NCBI RefSeq assembly: GCF_017086365.1
Contig: NZ_CP070969.1
Span: 1,860,001 to 1,924,000, forward strand
Direction of reading: 5' to 3'
DNA length: 64,000 nt
Origin: Paenibacillus tianjinensis
Lineage (GTDB): Bacteria; Bacillota; Bacilli; Paenibacillales; Paenibacillaceae
Shown here piece after piece: positions 17,503 to 25,849 of this stretch (within the stretch, counting starts at the first letter, position 1; the number at the start of each line of letters is the position of its first letter). A program made the translations under genes and the position numbers. Below the pieces are notes generated by a model that saw nothing but the letters and a program-made list of their open reading frames with translations, did not search any database and was not told where the DNA came from.

Positions 17503-19893
17503 TCTCAATGACAAGCGTTTTTCAAATTTGAGTTCTGCCCTAAACAACCTGTGAATATCGAACTCATCTACTCTATCAGTATCAAAATCTGCCTCTATGG
17601 CACTTTCTTTATATGAAGCTTTTGGTTTTCCCCTGACTTCTTTTTTATCAATTGCTCGAAGTAGACCCACTTTGTAAAGAGCATTTATTGCATCACTCGA
17701 GCTCATTGTATTATTTTGATAATCAAGCATTGATATTTCATTAGTAAAAAGTTTATTGAGATTTTCTTTTGACCACAACCATCCCTTAGTAGTTATTGTA
17801 GAGTTATTTTTTCTAAATGCTTCAATGACATCTCTTAAATTAGGGTATAGTTTTTTATACTCAGCACACAGATCCTCAATAAAGTTTTTTACAAACTTTT
17901 CCTCTGAATCTAGAATATTCTTGTTGGTTAAAGGGTATTTGTAGTTATTTACTTCAATAATTTTTCTGCAGAAATGAATTAGTTCTCTTGGTCTTAATAA
18001 TGATCGTTCAATTAAATAATCTCCTATTGGTTTAGAGACCTTATTATCATTTTTCCCGATATAAGTGTATTCCTCAGGATAAATCTTACACAGGTAGTAT
18101 TTAGGATCGTGTAATAAGTGCTTCGGAGGATGCTTCTTTGTGAAAAAATGACAAATCCTAGTGTTTAGAACCTCTAATAATTTATGTTTATTCCATCTTA
18201 GCTCAACAACGTTTCCTCGCATCTGTGATATGAAGCTATTTTCTTTTTTTGCGATAATGCTAAGGATATCTTCCCGCAAAAAAATTATAGGTTTTACTAT
18301 TGTGCTTTCTCTAACAATGTGCATTGATGCTTTAATTAAACTATTTACAAGTAGTATCGTGAAATCTGGATCAAGGTCATAATCATCATCTAAGTTATCA
18401 AAAAGAATGAAAATATGGTTATCTTTTAATTCTGGAAATTGAGCGAGTTCTTTATCGATCTGATTAAAATGAACATTTTCGAATTTGGATTTACTTTGGT
18501 ATGACAAATTCTGTTCCGTTGTTAACAATTTGAGGAAAGATACAAAAGTACCAACAAAACTTTGATCCTGACTGTTTAAAGCTGTGAAATCATAAAATGA
18601 AGATAGGTTTTCTTTTGAGAATAATTCACTTTCTTGTGTTTGAGAAATTAAATTCTTGACCATAAGAGCATAGATCGTATTAAGCCATATTTTTGATAAT
18701 TTATTTCTGAATATTTCATTTGGAATAGTTTTTGCTTGCTCTCGGATATTATCAATTTGTAAGTAATCAGGTCTTATGATCATACAGGAATTTGGTTTAT
18801 CAGCTTTGAGCATTTTTGCGATGGAACTTTTACCTGTCCCTCTTTTTCCTGAAACCAAAAAGATATTTCCATTTTTTATTCGGTTATATTCTTCAGTGTT
18901 AATAAAGTAGCTATGTAGATTATGATCATTTTCCCCAGAGTCGTTACCAAATAATACATCTACATCGATAATATTTCTGTCTGGAATCGAGAGAGACTCA
19001 TCTTTCTCAGCTTCTAATTTACTAGGAGGAGCTAATTTTGAAGCATAATTATCAGATAACAATTTTTTATTTGATATCACCGACAAAATTTTTCTTATTT
19101 CATGAGCGTGTTGATTGGTTTTATCGACATAATACGGAATTACTTCTAATTCATAAGTGTCTTTAAAATGTTTTATTATTGAATCATCAGGATTGTTAAG
19201 AACTATGTAATGTTTATTTTTTGAGAAAGTTTGAATTTTTTCCAAAAAACCCGAGAAGTATTGATCAGTAAAGGAGAAGCCTATAAAAATAAATTGTTTG
19301 CTCGTAGCTAATGTTTTGAAAATCGCTTCGTACTTTTCATTGTTGTATAGATCATTGTATTGTTCTTTACTAATTACAATACTTCCTTGATTAGAGATAT
19401 TACCGTGTAAATGATAAATGCGTTTTCCTAAAGGATTCAAGAGTTGGCTGGAACGTAGGTCAACTTCATTTAGATTTTGAGGAATAAATCCGCTGATGTT
19501 CTTTATGTGCTCAAATAAAATATGATCATAATTCGTAGTTAGATAAATTTTAAAGTCTAGTTCGCCGAGTTCTTTATAATTATGTAAATTATCTGGGATA
19601 TCATCGAGTTTCTTTTCGTTGATAATGTTTACAATTGAGTCTTGGATATCTCGATCGTTCATGCCTGAAAAACGTTTAATATCGTTTATTGCTTCCCAGT
19701 AGTTGTTATTTTTAAGCGAAAAGAGAACCGTTTGTCTCATGAAATCCTGTTCGAGGTTCCTTGATGAAATTAGTTCTATTAATTTTGACCAATTAGGTAT
19801 GTCAAAGGGAGTCGATAAACCAGATCCTAAGAAAGGAACAAGGTTTCCTTCGTTGTAAAGTTTATTTAAGTCATTAACTAGCTGTGCTCTCAT
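17500..19893 (-). CDS. SIR2-like/P-loop ATPase fusion, likely anti-phage
   Basis: A 797-residue protein. Residues 1-260 match a SIR2-like NADase domain: LVPFLGSGLS (about 17-26), TTNYDHILFE (near 118), YHLHGNI (near 163) and FIFIGFSFTD (near 202). The rest is a P-loop ATPase with Walker A SGKRGTGKSS (near 350) and a candidate Walker B IFILFDNLDDD (near 495), resembling Sll1717-type ATPases. SIR2 domains in defence systems deplete NAD+ after phage sensing; here the ATPase part would be sensor or switch (inference). The start was chosen at ATG with GGAGG six bases upstream, not at a longer frame. The stop codon lies in the attachment arm. The gene is very AT-rich. Confidence 0.85.
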   Translation of the reverse strand: MRAQLVNDLNKLYNEGNLVPFLGSGLSTPFDIPNWSKLIELISSRNLEQDFMRQTVLFSLKNNNYWEAINDIKRFSGMNDRDIQDSIVNIINEKKLDDIPDNLHNYKELGELDFKIYLTTNYDHILFEHIKNISGFIPQNLNEVDLRSSQLLNPLGKRIYHLHGNISNQGSIVISKEQYNDLYNNEKYEAIFKTLATSKQFIFIGFSFTDQYFSGFLEKIQTFSKNKHYIVLNNPDDSIIKHFKDTYELEVIPYYVDKTNQHAHEIRKILSVISNKKLLSDNYASKLAPPSKLEAEKDESLSIPDRNIIDVDVLFGNDSGENDHNLHSYFINTEEYNRIKNGNIFLVSGKRGTGKSSIAKMLKADKPNSCMIIRPDYLQIDNIREQAKTIPNEIFRNKLSKIWLNTIYALMVKNLISQTQESELFSKENLSSFYDFTALNSQDQSFVGTFVSFLKLLTTEQNLSYQSKSKFENVHFNQIDKELAQFPELKDNHIFILFDNLDDDYDLDPDFTILLVNSLIKASMHIVRESTIVKPIIFLREDILSIIAKKENSFISQMRGNVVELRWNKHKLLEVLNTRICHFFTKKHPPKHLLHDPKYYLCKIYPEEYTYIGKNDNKVSKPIGDYLIERSLLRPRELIHFCRKIIEVNNYKYPLTNKNILDSEEKFVKNFIEDLCAEYKKLYPNLRDVIEAFRKNNSTITTKGWLWSKENLNKLFTNEISMLDYQNNTMSSSDAINALYKVGLLRAIDKKEVRGKPKASYKESAIEADFDTDRVDEFDIHRLFRAELKFEKRLSLR

Positions 19894-20253
19894 ATTTAGC
19901 CTCCAAAGTAGTATCTTACAGAGCATTATATTACCATTATCATACATCATATATTGATAACTTAACAATTAAGATATACTGGATTACACCCACTTGTACC
20001 TTGAAAAATGAATTTTATATAATATACCCAATCACCGAGAAACGTTTACCATCCTAAAATCCTGCCCATACTGATGAATGTAGAAAGTGGACAAACCCCA
20101 GTGTACAAGCACTTTCTCTGTGCTTTGTCTCGGTAGCCGGGTAGGCTACCGATCGGGTGCCTATCTCGTTACCGAGATTTTGGCACCCGTGAAGGACAAG
20201 CTGACCAAATAACCGAGAACTCGTCCACATTCAGGTGAGAAAACCTAGACAAC
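19894..20253. other. Palindrome-rich intergenic region with ACCGAGA motifs
   Basis: No gene is seen. Several hairpins lie in series: GAAAGTG/CACTTTC (20083-20116), CGGTAGCC/GGCTACCG (20131-20151) and CGGGTGCC/GGCACCCG (20154-20189) enclosing ATCTCG/CGAGAT. TCTCGGTA (20128-20135) can also pair with TACCGAGA (20170-20177), giving mutually exclusive folds. The heptamer ACCGAGA occurs directly at about 20034, 20171 and 20212 and inverted at 20128. It may be a structured leader, a cis-regulatory RNA or a recombinase-binding region. Confidence 0.55.
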
Positions 20254-20287
20254 TAAAAAACCGACCGTCTTAGTTAAGACAGTCGGT
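20254..20287 (-). terminator. Terminator of the recombinase operon
   Basis: Read on the minus strand, a long stem (ACCGAC...GTCTTA/TAAGAC...GTCGGT, one mismatch) is followed by TTTTTTAG. It overlaps the end of the coiled-coil reading frame. Confidence 0.9.
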
Positions 20288-20751
20288 TAACTAATGCTCG
20301 TTCTTACAAGGCTACTTCTTGTTTGGATAGCTATTTCGCCATGCGTAACTATTTTCTTGCTATCAATGGTTTTTGGAGTAAATGTAGCTTGCACAACCAG
20401 ATAGGTAATCATTTTTCGGATGTCATTATCATTGTCGTGATTAGTCATGATACTCATGGTTCTGATATTACGCGTGATTTCATCTTCATTTCCCTCAATA
20501 AGTTCGAGGTACTGAGCGCTCTTGTCTAACTGATTAATTTCTGTTTTAAGTTTTTTGATCCGACTGAACAGGTGTTCCTTCTGCAGAGTAAGGATTTGAA
20601 CCATTTTGGTGTTATCGTCGATGCTTTCAAGGTCTTTCACTAATGACGCAAGGCGTTTTGATTGATCTTCTGCCATTTGCAGTTGATGTTCTGCTCCATT
20701 TAACTCGACCATGGTCCTACTCAATCGATCAGTAACGAGCTGACGCTCTTT
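20287..20751 (-). pseudogene. C-terminal coiled coil of serine recombinase B, after an in-frame amber codon
   Basis: This open stretch is in the same frame as the upstream recombinase, separated from it by a single TAG. It encodes about 154 residues: a Leu/Glu/Lys-rich coiled coil (about 1-95, for example KEHLFSRIKKLKTEINQLD) and a tail IRKMITYLVVQATF then IVTHGEIAIQTRSS, the usual end of large serine recombinases. Restart codons exist (TTG at 20724, ATG at 20712), but the Shine-Dalgarno before the ATG is weak and too close. So it is either the lost tail of a nonsense-mutated recombinase or a separately made coiled-coil subunit. I favour the former. Confidence 0.7.
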
Positions 20752-21864
20752 CTATAACTCGTTATATACATACAAACTAACGGTTTCTAGATTTTGAGAC
20801 TTCAAATCCTTCAACACAACATCAATGACCGTATGAATCCGATCTAGCTCGATCTTATATTTGCATGTAGGGCAGAAATACCATTTTTTCCCGTAGAGTT
20901 TGTTTCGTTTCTTATCAAATGTAGTTTGGTCTTTACCAATCAAAATACTATTACAGACTGAACAATTCAGCAGATTGCTTAAAAAGAAGCTCGTTTTGTA
21001 CATTTTCGGGTTGAGATTTCCGGTCTTTCTCTGCTCGAAGATCGCCCAGGTTTCTTTCCATTCATCCAAGCTCATAATCGGCTCGATTAAGTCACTTTTT
21101 ATCATCAACCAGTTTTCGATTGGAGTAATTGAATTTCTTGAGTGTTCAGATTTGCGATGGTGAGACATGTAACCAGCGTAAAAAGGGTTCGTTATAATCC
21201 AGCGTACAGTTGCCTTATTAATGGTTTTACCGAATTCATGGCTGATCAAGCGGGAAATGGATTGGAAACCCTCTCGATTGCGGTACAACTCATACAGACG
21301 TCGTACAATTGTTAATTCTTCTCCACATTGAGAAAAGGATTTGTTTATTTTGTCATAGCGGTAACCAAAAGGGGCTTTACCGCCAGTCCATTTTCCTTTA
21401 ATTAAAATACTCTTAGCGGTATCTCGGGTACGAATTCGAGTATTATCGACTTCCATTTTGGAAGTCCCATCCTTGATCAGATCAACAATAAAATCCCCAG
21501 AGTCATACAAGCTCTCAGAACTGCTAATAACAACAGGAATATTGCAACCGGCTAATATCATTCGAATCTTCTGATGTTCCGTCGGATTTCTTGCAATACG
21601 GTCATGATGATTAATTAGGACGAAATCAAATTTGCCGTCGATCGCTTCTTTAAGAAGAAGGGAGATTCCATCACGGTCATCTAACTTCTTTTTTCTAGCG
21701 GACACGCCAGCATCTTCGTACTCACATGTAATCATGCATCCATATTTCTTGGCAAATTCATAAGCCATGGACCGCTGGGTTTCCATCGTTTGTTTATCCG
21801 TAGAATGACGCCCATAGAATGCGCCCCTCATTCCAGGCTTTATGAGATCAGCTAACGCCAACAT
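20752..21864 (-). CDS. Large serine recombinase B, truncated at an amber codon
   Basis: 370 residues: resolvase domain with the catalytic Ser in YGRHSTDKQ (Ser21), DRIARNPTEHQ further on, a recombinase domain (GKAPFGYRYDKINKSF, ATVRWIITNPFYAGY) and a zinc ribbon (CSVC and CPTC, about 305-345). The frame stops with TAG right after SLYVYNEL, where other family members enter the coiled coil, and the coiled coil follows in the same frame. The start overlaps the upstream recombinase gene by 17 bases. Without its tail it would probably bind and synapse att sites poorly, unless the tail is supplied in trans or by readthrough. Confidence 0.82.
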   Translation of the reverse strand: MLALADLIKPGMRGAFYGRHSTDKQTMETQRSMAYEFAKKYGCMITCEYEDAGVSARKKKLDDRDGISLLLKEAIDGKFDFVLINHHDRIARNPTEHQKIRMILAGCNIPVVISSSESLYDSGDFIVDLIKDGTSKMEVDNTRIRTRDTAKSILIKGKWTGGKAPFGYRYDKINKSFSQCGEELTIVRRLYELYRNREGFQSISRLISHEFGKTINKATVRWIITNPFYAGYMSHHRKSEHSRNSITPIENWLMIKSDLIEPIMSLDEWKETWAIFEQRKTGNLNPKMYKTSFFLSNLLNCSVCNSILIGKDQTTFDKKRNKLYGKKWYFCPTCKYKIELDRIHTVIDVVLKDLKSQNLETVSLYVYNEL

Positions 21865-23299
21865 GTACAATCACAGCCTTTCCTTTAAACGGGTCTCGAA
21901 ATTGGATATAAAGTGAGGGTGTGTCAATCTCGATTCGATAGACAATGTCCCGGATGAACTCTTCTCTTTCACTGTCTTTATAGGAGAGAACCTCGGTTAT
22001 TAAATCAACTGATTGTTGAAGTTCCTTTATTAGATGGAATTGTTTCTGCAGTTGATCAAGCTCAAGGGGATAATAATGTTGCATTTCCTCTTCCCGACGG
22101 ATGCAATTGTGCAGGTAGAATAGCTTATCCTGTAAATCGGGTGTTGGGGACTGCAGCCATAATGAGGTATCTTTATAGAGCTTCTGTTTGTATAATTGAA
22201 TCGCCTCTTGGCTCTCAGCGATGGAGTCTTTGTAAAACTGAATCATGTTCCCGTGTGTCAGCTGGTACAGTTCAGGAAAGTAGGTTTGAAACTGCCCTGT
22301 GATGAATTTTGCACATTCCTCTAGAATCATTTCTTCTAGCAGATCAGGAGAGAGACGGATGTAATTATGCTTCTTACAAGTGTAATATTTCCTTGTACTT
22401 ACATCCGTTTTTTCTTTGCCAAACATGGCTTTGTTGCACTTGCCGCAAAATAGCAGATCGTCGAGAGTCATAGGGATTCGACTAGTTTTTCGAGAGCGAG
22501 TTTGGATAAGATTATTCATCCGTTCCTGTGCCTTACTCCAAGTTAATTCGTCAACGATACGAAGCCTTTCATTCTCAATCTCAACATACTCACCAAATTC
22601 CTCGATTTTTCGAATGCCCTTATATATGGTGTTTCCAATCAAACTTTGGATTCGATTGTAATCCCATTTGGCAGGAAAACAATCATGTTGCTGTATATCT
22701 CGAACAAAGTCCGAGAATGTATTACATTTGGTCTCAATGATTGCATTATACAGTTTGTAGATCGTCTTAGCCTGATCCGGATGTTGATCATAGTTCTTGT
22801 CCTTATCAACTACATAACCATAAGCGACTCGACCTTGAGCATGTTTCCCTTGTTTTGTCATCGTATATTTTGTTTCTTTGATGCGTTGGACGATCTGATT
22901 GGCTTCACGCTGATTGAACCCGGCAATGATTAGCTCGAAGAATTCTCCGGCTGGCGAGTATTGGATCGGTATTTCATTATCGGCGGTGAATACAACCTTG
23001 ATTTGTTTGGAGCGAAGTAACTCAAATAACTCCATTGACTGCACCACATTTCTGGCTAAACGATCACGTTTATAAACATAAAGCATTGAAACCTGATCGT
23101 TTTCGATGTCATGAATTAAACGGCTTAACTCAGGACGTTCGTGAATTTCGGTTTTTCTTGCCGATACAGCTTCATCCAGATATAGATCATCGAATAATAA
23201 GCCCTTCGCTTTGACTTTCTCTAGCGCAAGAGCCTTTTGCATATCAATAGAATGCTCCTGCGTTTTAATGGAAGATCGAGCATACAATACCGTTTTCAT
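21848..23299 (-). CDS. Large serine recombinase A
   Basis: 483 residues, complete. The resolvase domain has LYARSSIKTQ (catalytic Ser10) and YKRDRLARNVVQS; then come a recombinase domain (RVAYGYVVDKDKNY, GNTIYKGIRKI), a zinc ribbon (FCGKCNKAMFG and TCKKH, about 285-325), a coiled coil (about 350-440) and a terminal beta segment. The ATG has AGGAG 10 bases upstream. The gene lies between a 52-residue gene seven bases upstream and recombinase B, which overlaps its end, so the three form one operon. It is a candidate integrase/excisionase for the spoVR site, alone or with B, reminiscent of paired Ccr recombinases. Confidence 0.9.
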   Translation of the reverse strand: MKTVLYARSSIKTQEHSIDMQKALALEKVKAKGLLFDDLYLDEAVSARKTEIHERPELSRLIHDIENDQVSMLYVYKRDRLARNVVQSMELFELLRSKQIKVVFTADNEIPIQYSPAGEFFELIIAGFNQREANQIVQRIKETKYTMTKQGKHAQGRVAYGYVVDKDKNYDQHPDQAKTIYKLYNAIIETKCNTFSDFVRDIQQHDCFPAKWDYNRIQSLIGNTIYKGIRKIEEFGEYVEIENERLRIVDELTWSKAQERMNNLIQTRSRKTSRIPMTLDDLLFCGKCNKAMFGKEKTDVSTRKYYTCKKHNYIRLSPDLLEEMILEECAKFITGQFQTYFPELYQLTHGNMIQFYKDSIAESQEAIQLYKQKLYKDTSLWLQSPTPDLQDKLFYLHNCIRREEEMQHYYPLELDQLQKQFHLIKELQQSVDLITEVLSYKDSEREEFIRDIVYRIEIDTPSLYIQFRDPFKGKAVIVHVGVS

Positions 23300-23306
23300 T
23301 GGCTAT

Positions 23307-23465
23307 TCACTCCTCTCCAGGGTTTTGGTCAACATGTTCGGCGATAAGCTGCTTCTTCAGCAGAGTGACGTATAGTTCCATCCATTTGCGAGCGGCAAGT
23401 GGGTCATGAATTTGACTAATGGACGAAATTTGAAGCTCTGTGGTACGAGTTTTTTTGCGGTTCAA
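23307..23465 (-). CDS. 52-residue accessory protein, candidate directionality factor
   Basis: The small frame starts at TTG with AGGAGG nine bases upstream and ends seven bases before recombinase A, so it is probably co-translated. The product is basic at the N-terminus (NRKKTRTTELQ) and has one amphipathic helix (KWMELYVTLLKKQLIAEHV). No family was recognised. Small proteins beside large serine recombinases can act as recombination directionality factors (SprB of SP-beta is of similar size); that is inference from size and position. A longer upstream frame exists, but the ribosome site favours the TTG. It diverges from the HTH gene only 33 bases away. Confidence 0.6.
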   Translation of the reverse strand: MNRKKTRTTELQISSISQIHDPLAARKWMELYVTLLKKQLIAEHVDQNPGEE

Positions 23466-23498
23466 GGTGTTATTCCTCCTAAGGTGGTGATAAAGAAG

Positions 23499-23843
23499 AT
23501 GAGCAATTTCGGACAACAATTAAGGCAGATTAGACAGCAGAAGGGGTTCGGTCTGAACGAGTTCGCCAAAGAGATAGGGGTTTCACCCGCGTACTTAAGC
23601 AATCTGGAAACGGGAAAAACACAGACCATCCAGCTAGAAATATTGAGTAAGCTGAAGCAAGAACTACATATGATCATTAACGAGGATGTTGCCCAGAACG
23701 ATCATACAGTGTGGCGTGCAGAGCGCATAGGTGAATTGCTGTTGGACTTGCACCGCACCAATCCGATAGCTACTGATTACTTGATGACGATGGTGGAACA
23801 AGGAGTGGAGCTATTCACAGCCGGATCATCCGACATCCATTAA
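23499..23843 (+). CDS. XRE-family helix-turn-helix regulator
   Basis: 114 residues. The N-terminal 65 residues are a Cro/CI-type HTH: FGQQLRQIRQQKGFGLNEFAKEIGVSPAYLSNLETGKT, followed by a short helical tail. The ATG has AAGGTGGTG upstream; the same frame stays open further up. Being divergent from the recombinase operon with starts 33 bp apart, each gene's promoter must lie inside the other's coding sequence, a layout suited to a repressor controlling recombinase expression. Likely role: lysogeny-type control of element excision (inference). Confidence 0.85.
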   Translation: MSNFGQQLRQIRQQKGFGLNEFAKEIGVSPAYLSNLETGKTQTIQLEILSKLKQELHMIINEDVAQNDHTVWRAERIGELLLDLHRTNPIATDYLMTMVEQGVELFTAGSSDIH

Positions 23844-23959
23844 GCTGTCCCAAACTTTGGATAAATATTCATCATCATAAATGTCTGTTTATTATCGTGA
23901 ATAAACGGACGACGATAAGGAAAGCTTAACCCCTGTAGATGGAGTTAGGCTTTTGGCGT

Positions 23960-24205
23960 TTAGTCGGTAATGTCTGAGGTTGGATTATTCTGCGCCATCG
24001 TTATTTGGTAGTTTGAAGGGTGATCTCTACCGAGCTTTTGCTGTAGCCAAATGTCTGCCGCTGCACGTTTTAGACGAATTTCAAAATCATTGAGGCGATT
24101 CAATAAAAGTTCTGAGAATGAGTGCTCTTGCAAGTCGGATAATAATGTGAAACTGTTCTGTTCATCATGATGTTCAATTGTAAAACGGACTTTGAGTTGT
24201 CCCAT
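23960..24205 (-). CDS. 81-residue protein of the recombinase module
   Basis: The ATG is preceded by GAGGTGAT at the right distance. The product MGQLKVRFTIEHHDEQ...RAAADIWLQQKLGRDHPSNYQ is acidic with a central amphipathic helix and no known motif. It is divergent from recombinase C with about 100 bp between the starts. Its place among three recombinases suggests an accessory or directionality role, but there is no direct evidence. The region beyond its stop holds a GCTTAAC/GTTAGGC hairpin. Confidence 0.6.
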   Translation of the reverse strand: MGQLKVRFTIEHHDEQNSFTLLSDLQEHSFSELLLNRLNDFEIRLKRAAADIWLQQKLGRDHPSNYQITMAQNNPTSDITD

Positions 24206-24308
24206 AATATCACCTCGATCTAATCTATGCATCAAGGTCGCAGGGACAACCCTATGAAATAGCATATATAGAAGAGGACAGGCATAGGTATGGACAAGGG
24301 GGGAAGTC

Positions 24309-25787
24309 ATGAGCGGAAAACAACAGAAAAATGAAGCATATGATATCCGTTCTGTGGCTTTGTACTGCCGGGTTTCTACCGATGAGCAAGCAAGAGAGGG
24401 CGTCTCACTGGATGAACAGCAGGAACGGTTAAAAGCTTATTGCCGGGCAATGGGCTGGACGGAGCAGGTTCAGCTTTTCGTCGATGACGGTTATTCAGCT
24501 AAAAACCTGGATCGACCGGAGTTAAAAAGGTTGCTGCAGGCGGTAAAGAGCGGAAACGTATCTCGTATCATGGTCACCAAGCTCGATCGGATGAGTAGAC
24601 GATTGTTAGATTTACTGAATCTAATTGACATGTTTCAAAATTGCGAGGTTTCTTTTGTATCCATTAGCGAATCTTTTGATACTAACACACCATCTGGTCG
24701 TCTTACGCTACAGGTTTTGGGAGCAGTTGCTGAGTTTGAGCGGGAGCGTATTCGTGAACGTGTGTTTGAAAATATGTTTCACGCCGCCACTACTGGAAAA
24801 TGGTTAACGCAAAGTCCGTATGGGTATGACCTATTGGACAAGTCCTTAGTTATTAATGATAAGGAAGCAGATATAGTAAGGCGGGTGTACGATTTGTACC
24901 TGAATGAAGGGCTCGGTTTTTATTCCATTGCGAAAAGATTAAATGAGGAAGGCATTCCATCCAGACAGCGGAAAGAGTGGTCCATTCGAGCAATTAAGTT
25001 GATGTTAACGAATCCCGCTTATAAAGGTACATTGGTCTGGAATCGGATAGATTCAAGCAAATCAAAGCGTAAAGACAAGGATGAATCGGAGTGGGTGAAC
25101 GTGGAAGATTGTCTACCGGTCATTATTGAGAAGCCAATATGGGAAAGTGTGCAAAGACGAAAGGGACAAACGTCTATGGCTCCAAGAGCCCAGACAAGTC
25201 CGCATCTGTTGGGTGGTATGCTAAGATGTGGGAATTGTGGATCGGGTATGAGTATTGGTTTCTCAGGTTCTCCTAGTAAACGATATCGTGTTTATCGTTG
25301 TTCAGCGAATAAGAATAAAGGCACATGTACGAGTAAGCAATATCGTGCAGATTTGGTTGAGGAATGGTTTAAAGATGGATTGCTGCAGATCGTTGGAGAT
25401 ACTTCCGGTATCTTGATGATCATGGCGAAGGAAGCGGCTATAAAGTCGGATAGAGATCAACTTGAGCAAAAGGCAAACACTGCTAAAGCACGGTATAAGC
25501 GGAAAATAGAAGCCTATACTTCGGGCTTAATTGAGCTGGACGATTTAAATGAAGAGAAGGCAAGACTAGATCAGATTTTATCGGGGCTTGAGAAGATAGA
25601 TCATGGGGAAGCCGAATCAATAGATATGGGACAGCTTCAGAAGGAGTTAAACGGAAAAGTGAACAATATCATTAGCGCTATAAATTTGCTGCCGGTCGAA
25701 CAAGCCAAAGGCATTATTCAAACATTGATACAATATATGATCGTTCACGGGGATGAGGATATTGAAATTAAACTACAGCCGCTATAA
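24309..25787 (+). CDS. Large serine recombinase C
   Basis: 492 residues, complete and the most canonical of the three. Resolvase domain with LYCRVSTDEQ (catalytic Ser23), TKLDRMSRRL and FERERIRERV; recombinase domain with SPYGYDLL, GFYSIAKRLNEEGIPS and MLTNPAYKGTLVWNR; zinc ribbon with CGNCG and CSANKNKGTC; coiled coil about 375-450; tail ending VHGDEDIEIKLQPL. It resembles SpoIVCA/TnpX-type integrases. GGGGGGAAG lies just before the ATG. It is the best single candidate for the enzyme that joins the spoVR sites, although it is about 7 kb from the nearer end. Confidence 0.92.
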   Translation: MSGKQQKNEAYDIRSVALYCRVSTDEQAREGVSLDEQQERLKAYCRAMGWTEQVQLFVDDGYSAKNLDRPELKRLLQAVKSGNVSRIMVTKLDRMSRRLLDLLNLIDMFQNCEVSFVSISESFDTNTPSGRLTLQVLGAVAEFERERIRERVFENMFHAATTGKWLTQSPYGYDLLDKSLVINDKEADIVRRVYDLYLNEGLGFYSIAKRLNEEGIPSRQRKEWSIRAIKLMLTNPAYKGTLVWNRIDSSKSKRKDKDESEWVNVEDCLPVIIEKPIWESVQRRKGQTSMAPRAQTSPHLLGGMLRCGNCGSGMSIGFSGSPSKRYRVYRCSANKNKGTCTSKQYRADLVEEWFKDGLLQIVGDTSGILMIMAKEAAIKSDRDQLEQKANTAKARYKRKIEAYTSGLIELDDLNEEKARLDQILSGLEKIDHGEAESIDMGQLQKELNGKVNNIISAINLLPVEQAKGIIQTLIQYMIVHGDEDIEIKLQPL

Positions 25788-25811
25788 ATCTATACAATAT
25801 CATTAAGAATG

Positions 25812-25834
25812 CCCCCGCCGGATATGGACGGGGG
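25812..25834. terminator. Convergent terminator between recombinase C and KfrA-like gene
   Basis: Stem CCCCCG/CGGGGG extended by CG and GG pairs around GGATAT lies between two convergent genes; T-runs are short, so efficiency is uncertain. Confidence 0.55.
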
Positions 25835-25849
25835 TTATGTTTATTCCTT

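Noticed and set aside
24203..24260. Sigma-K-like -10 motif (CATAGATTA) before the 81-residue gene
   Set aside because: No suitable -35 partner at the proper distance; short motifs like this arise easily by chance in AT-rich DNA.
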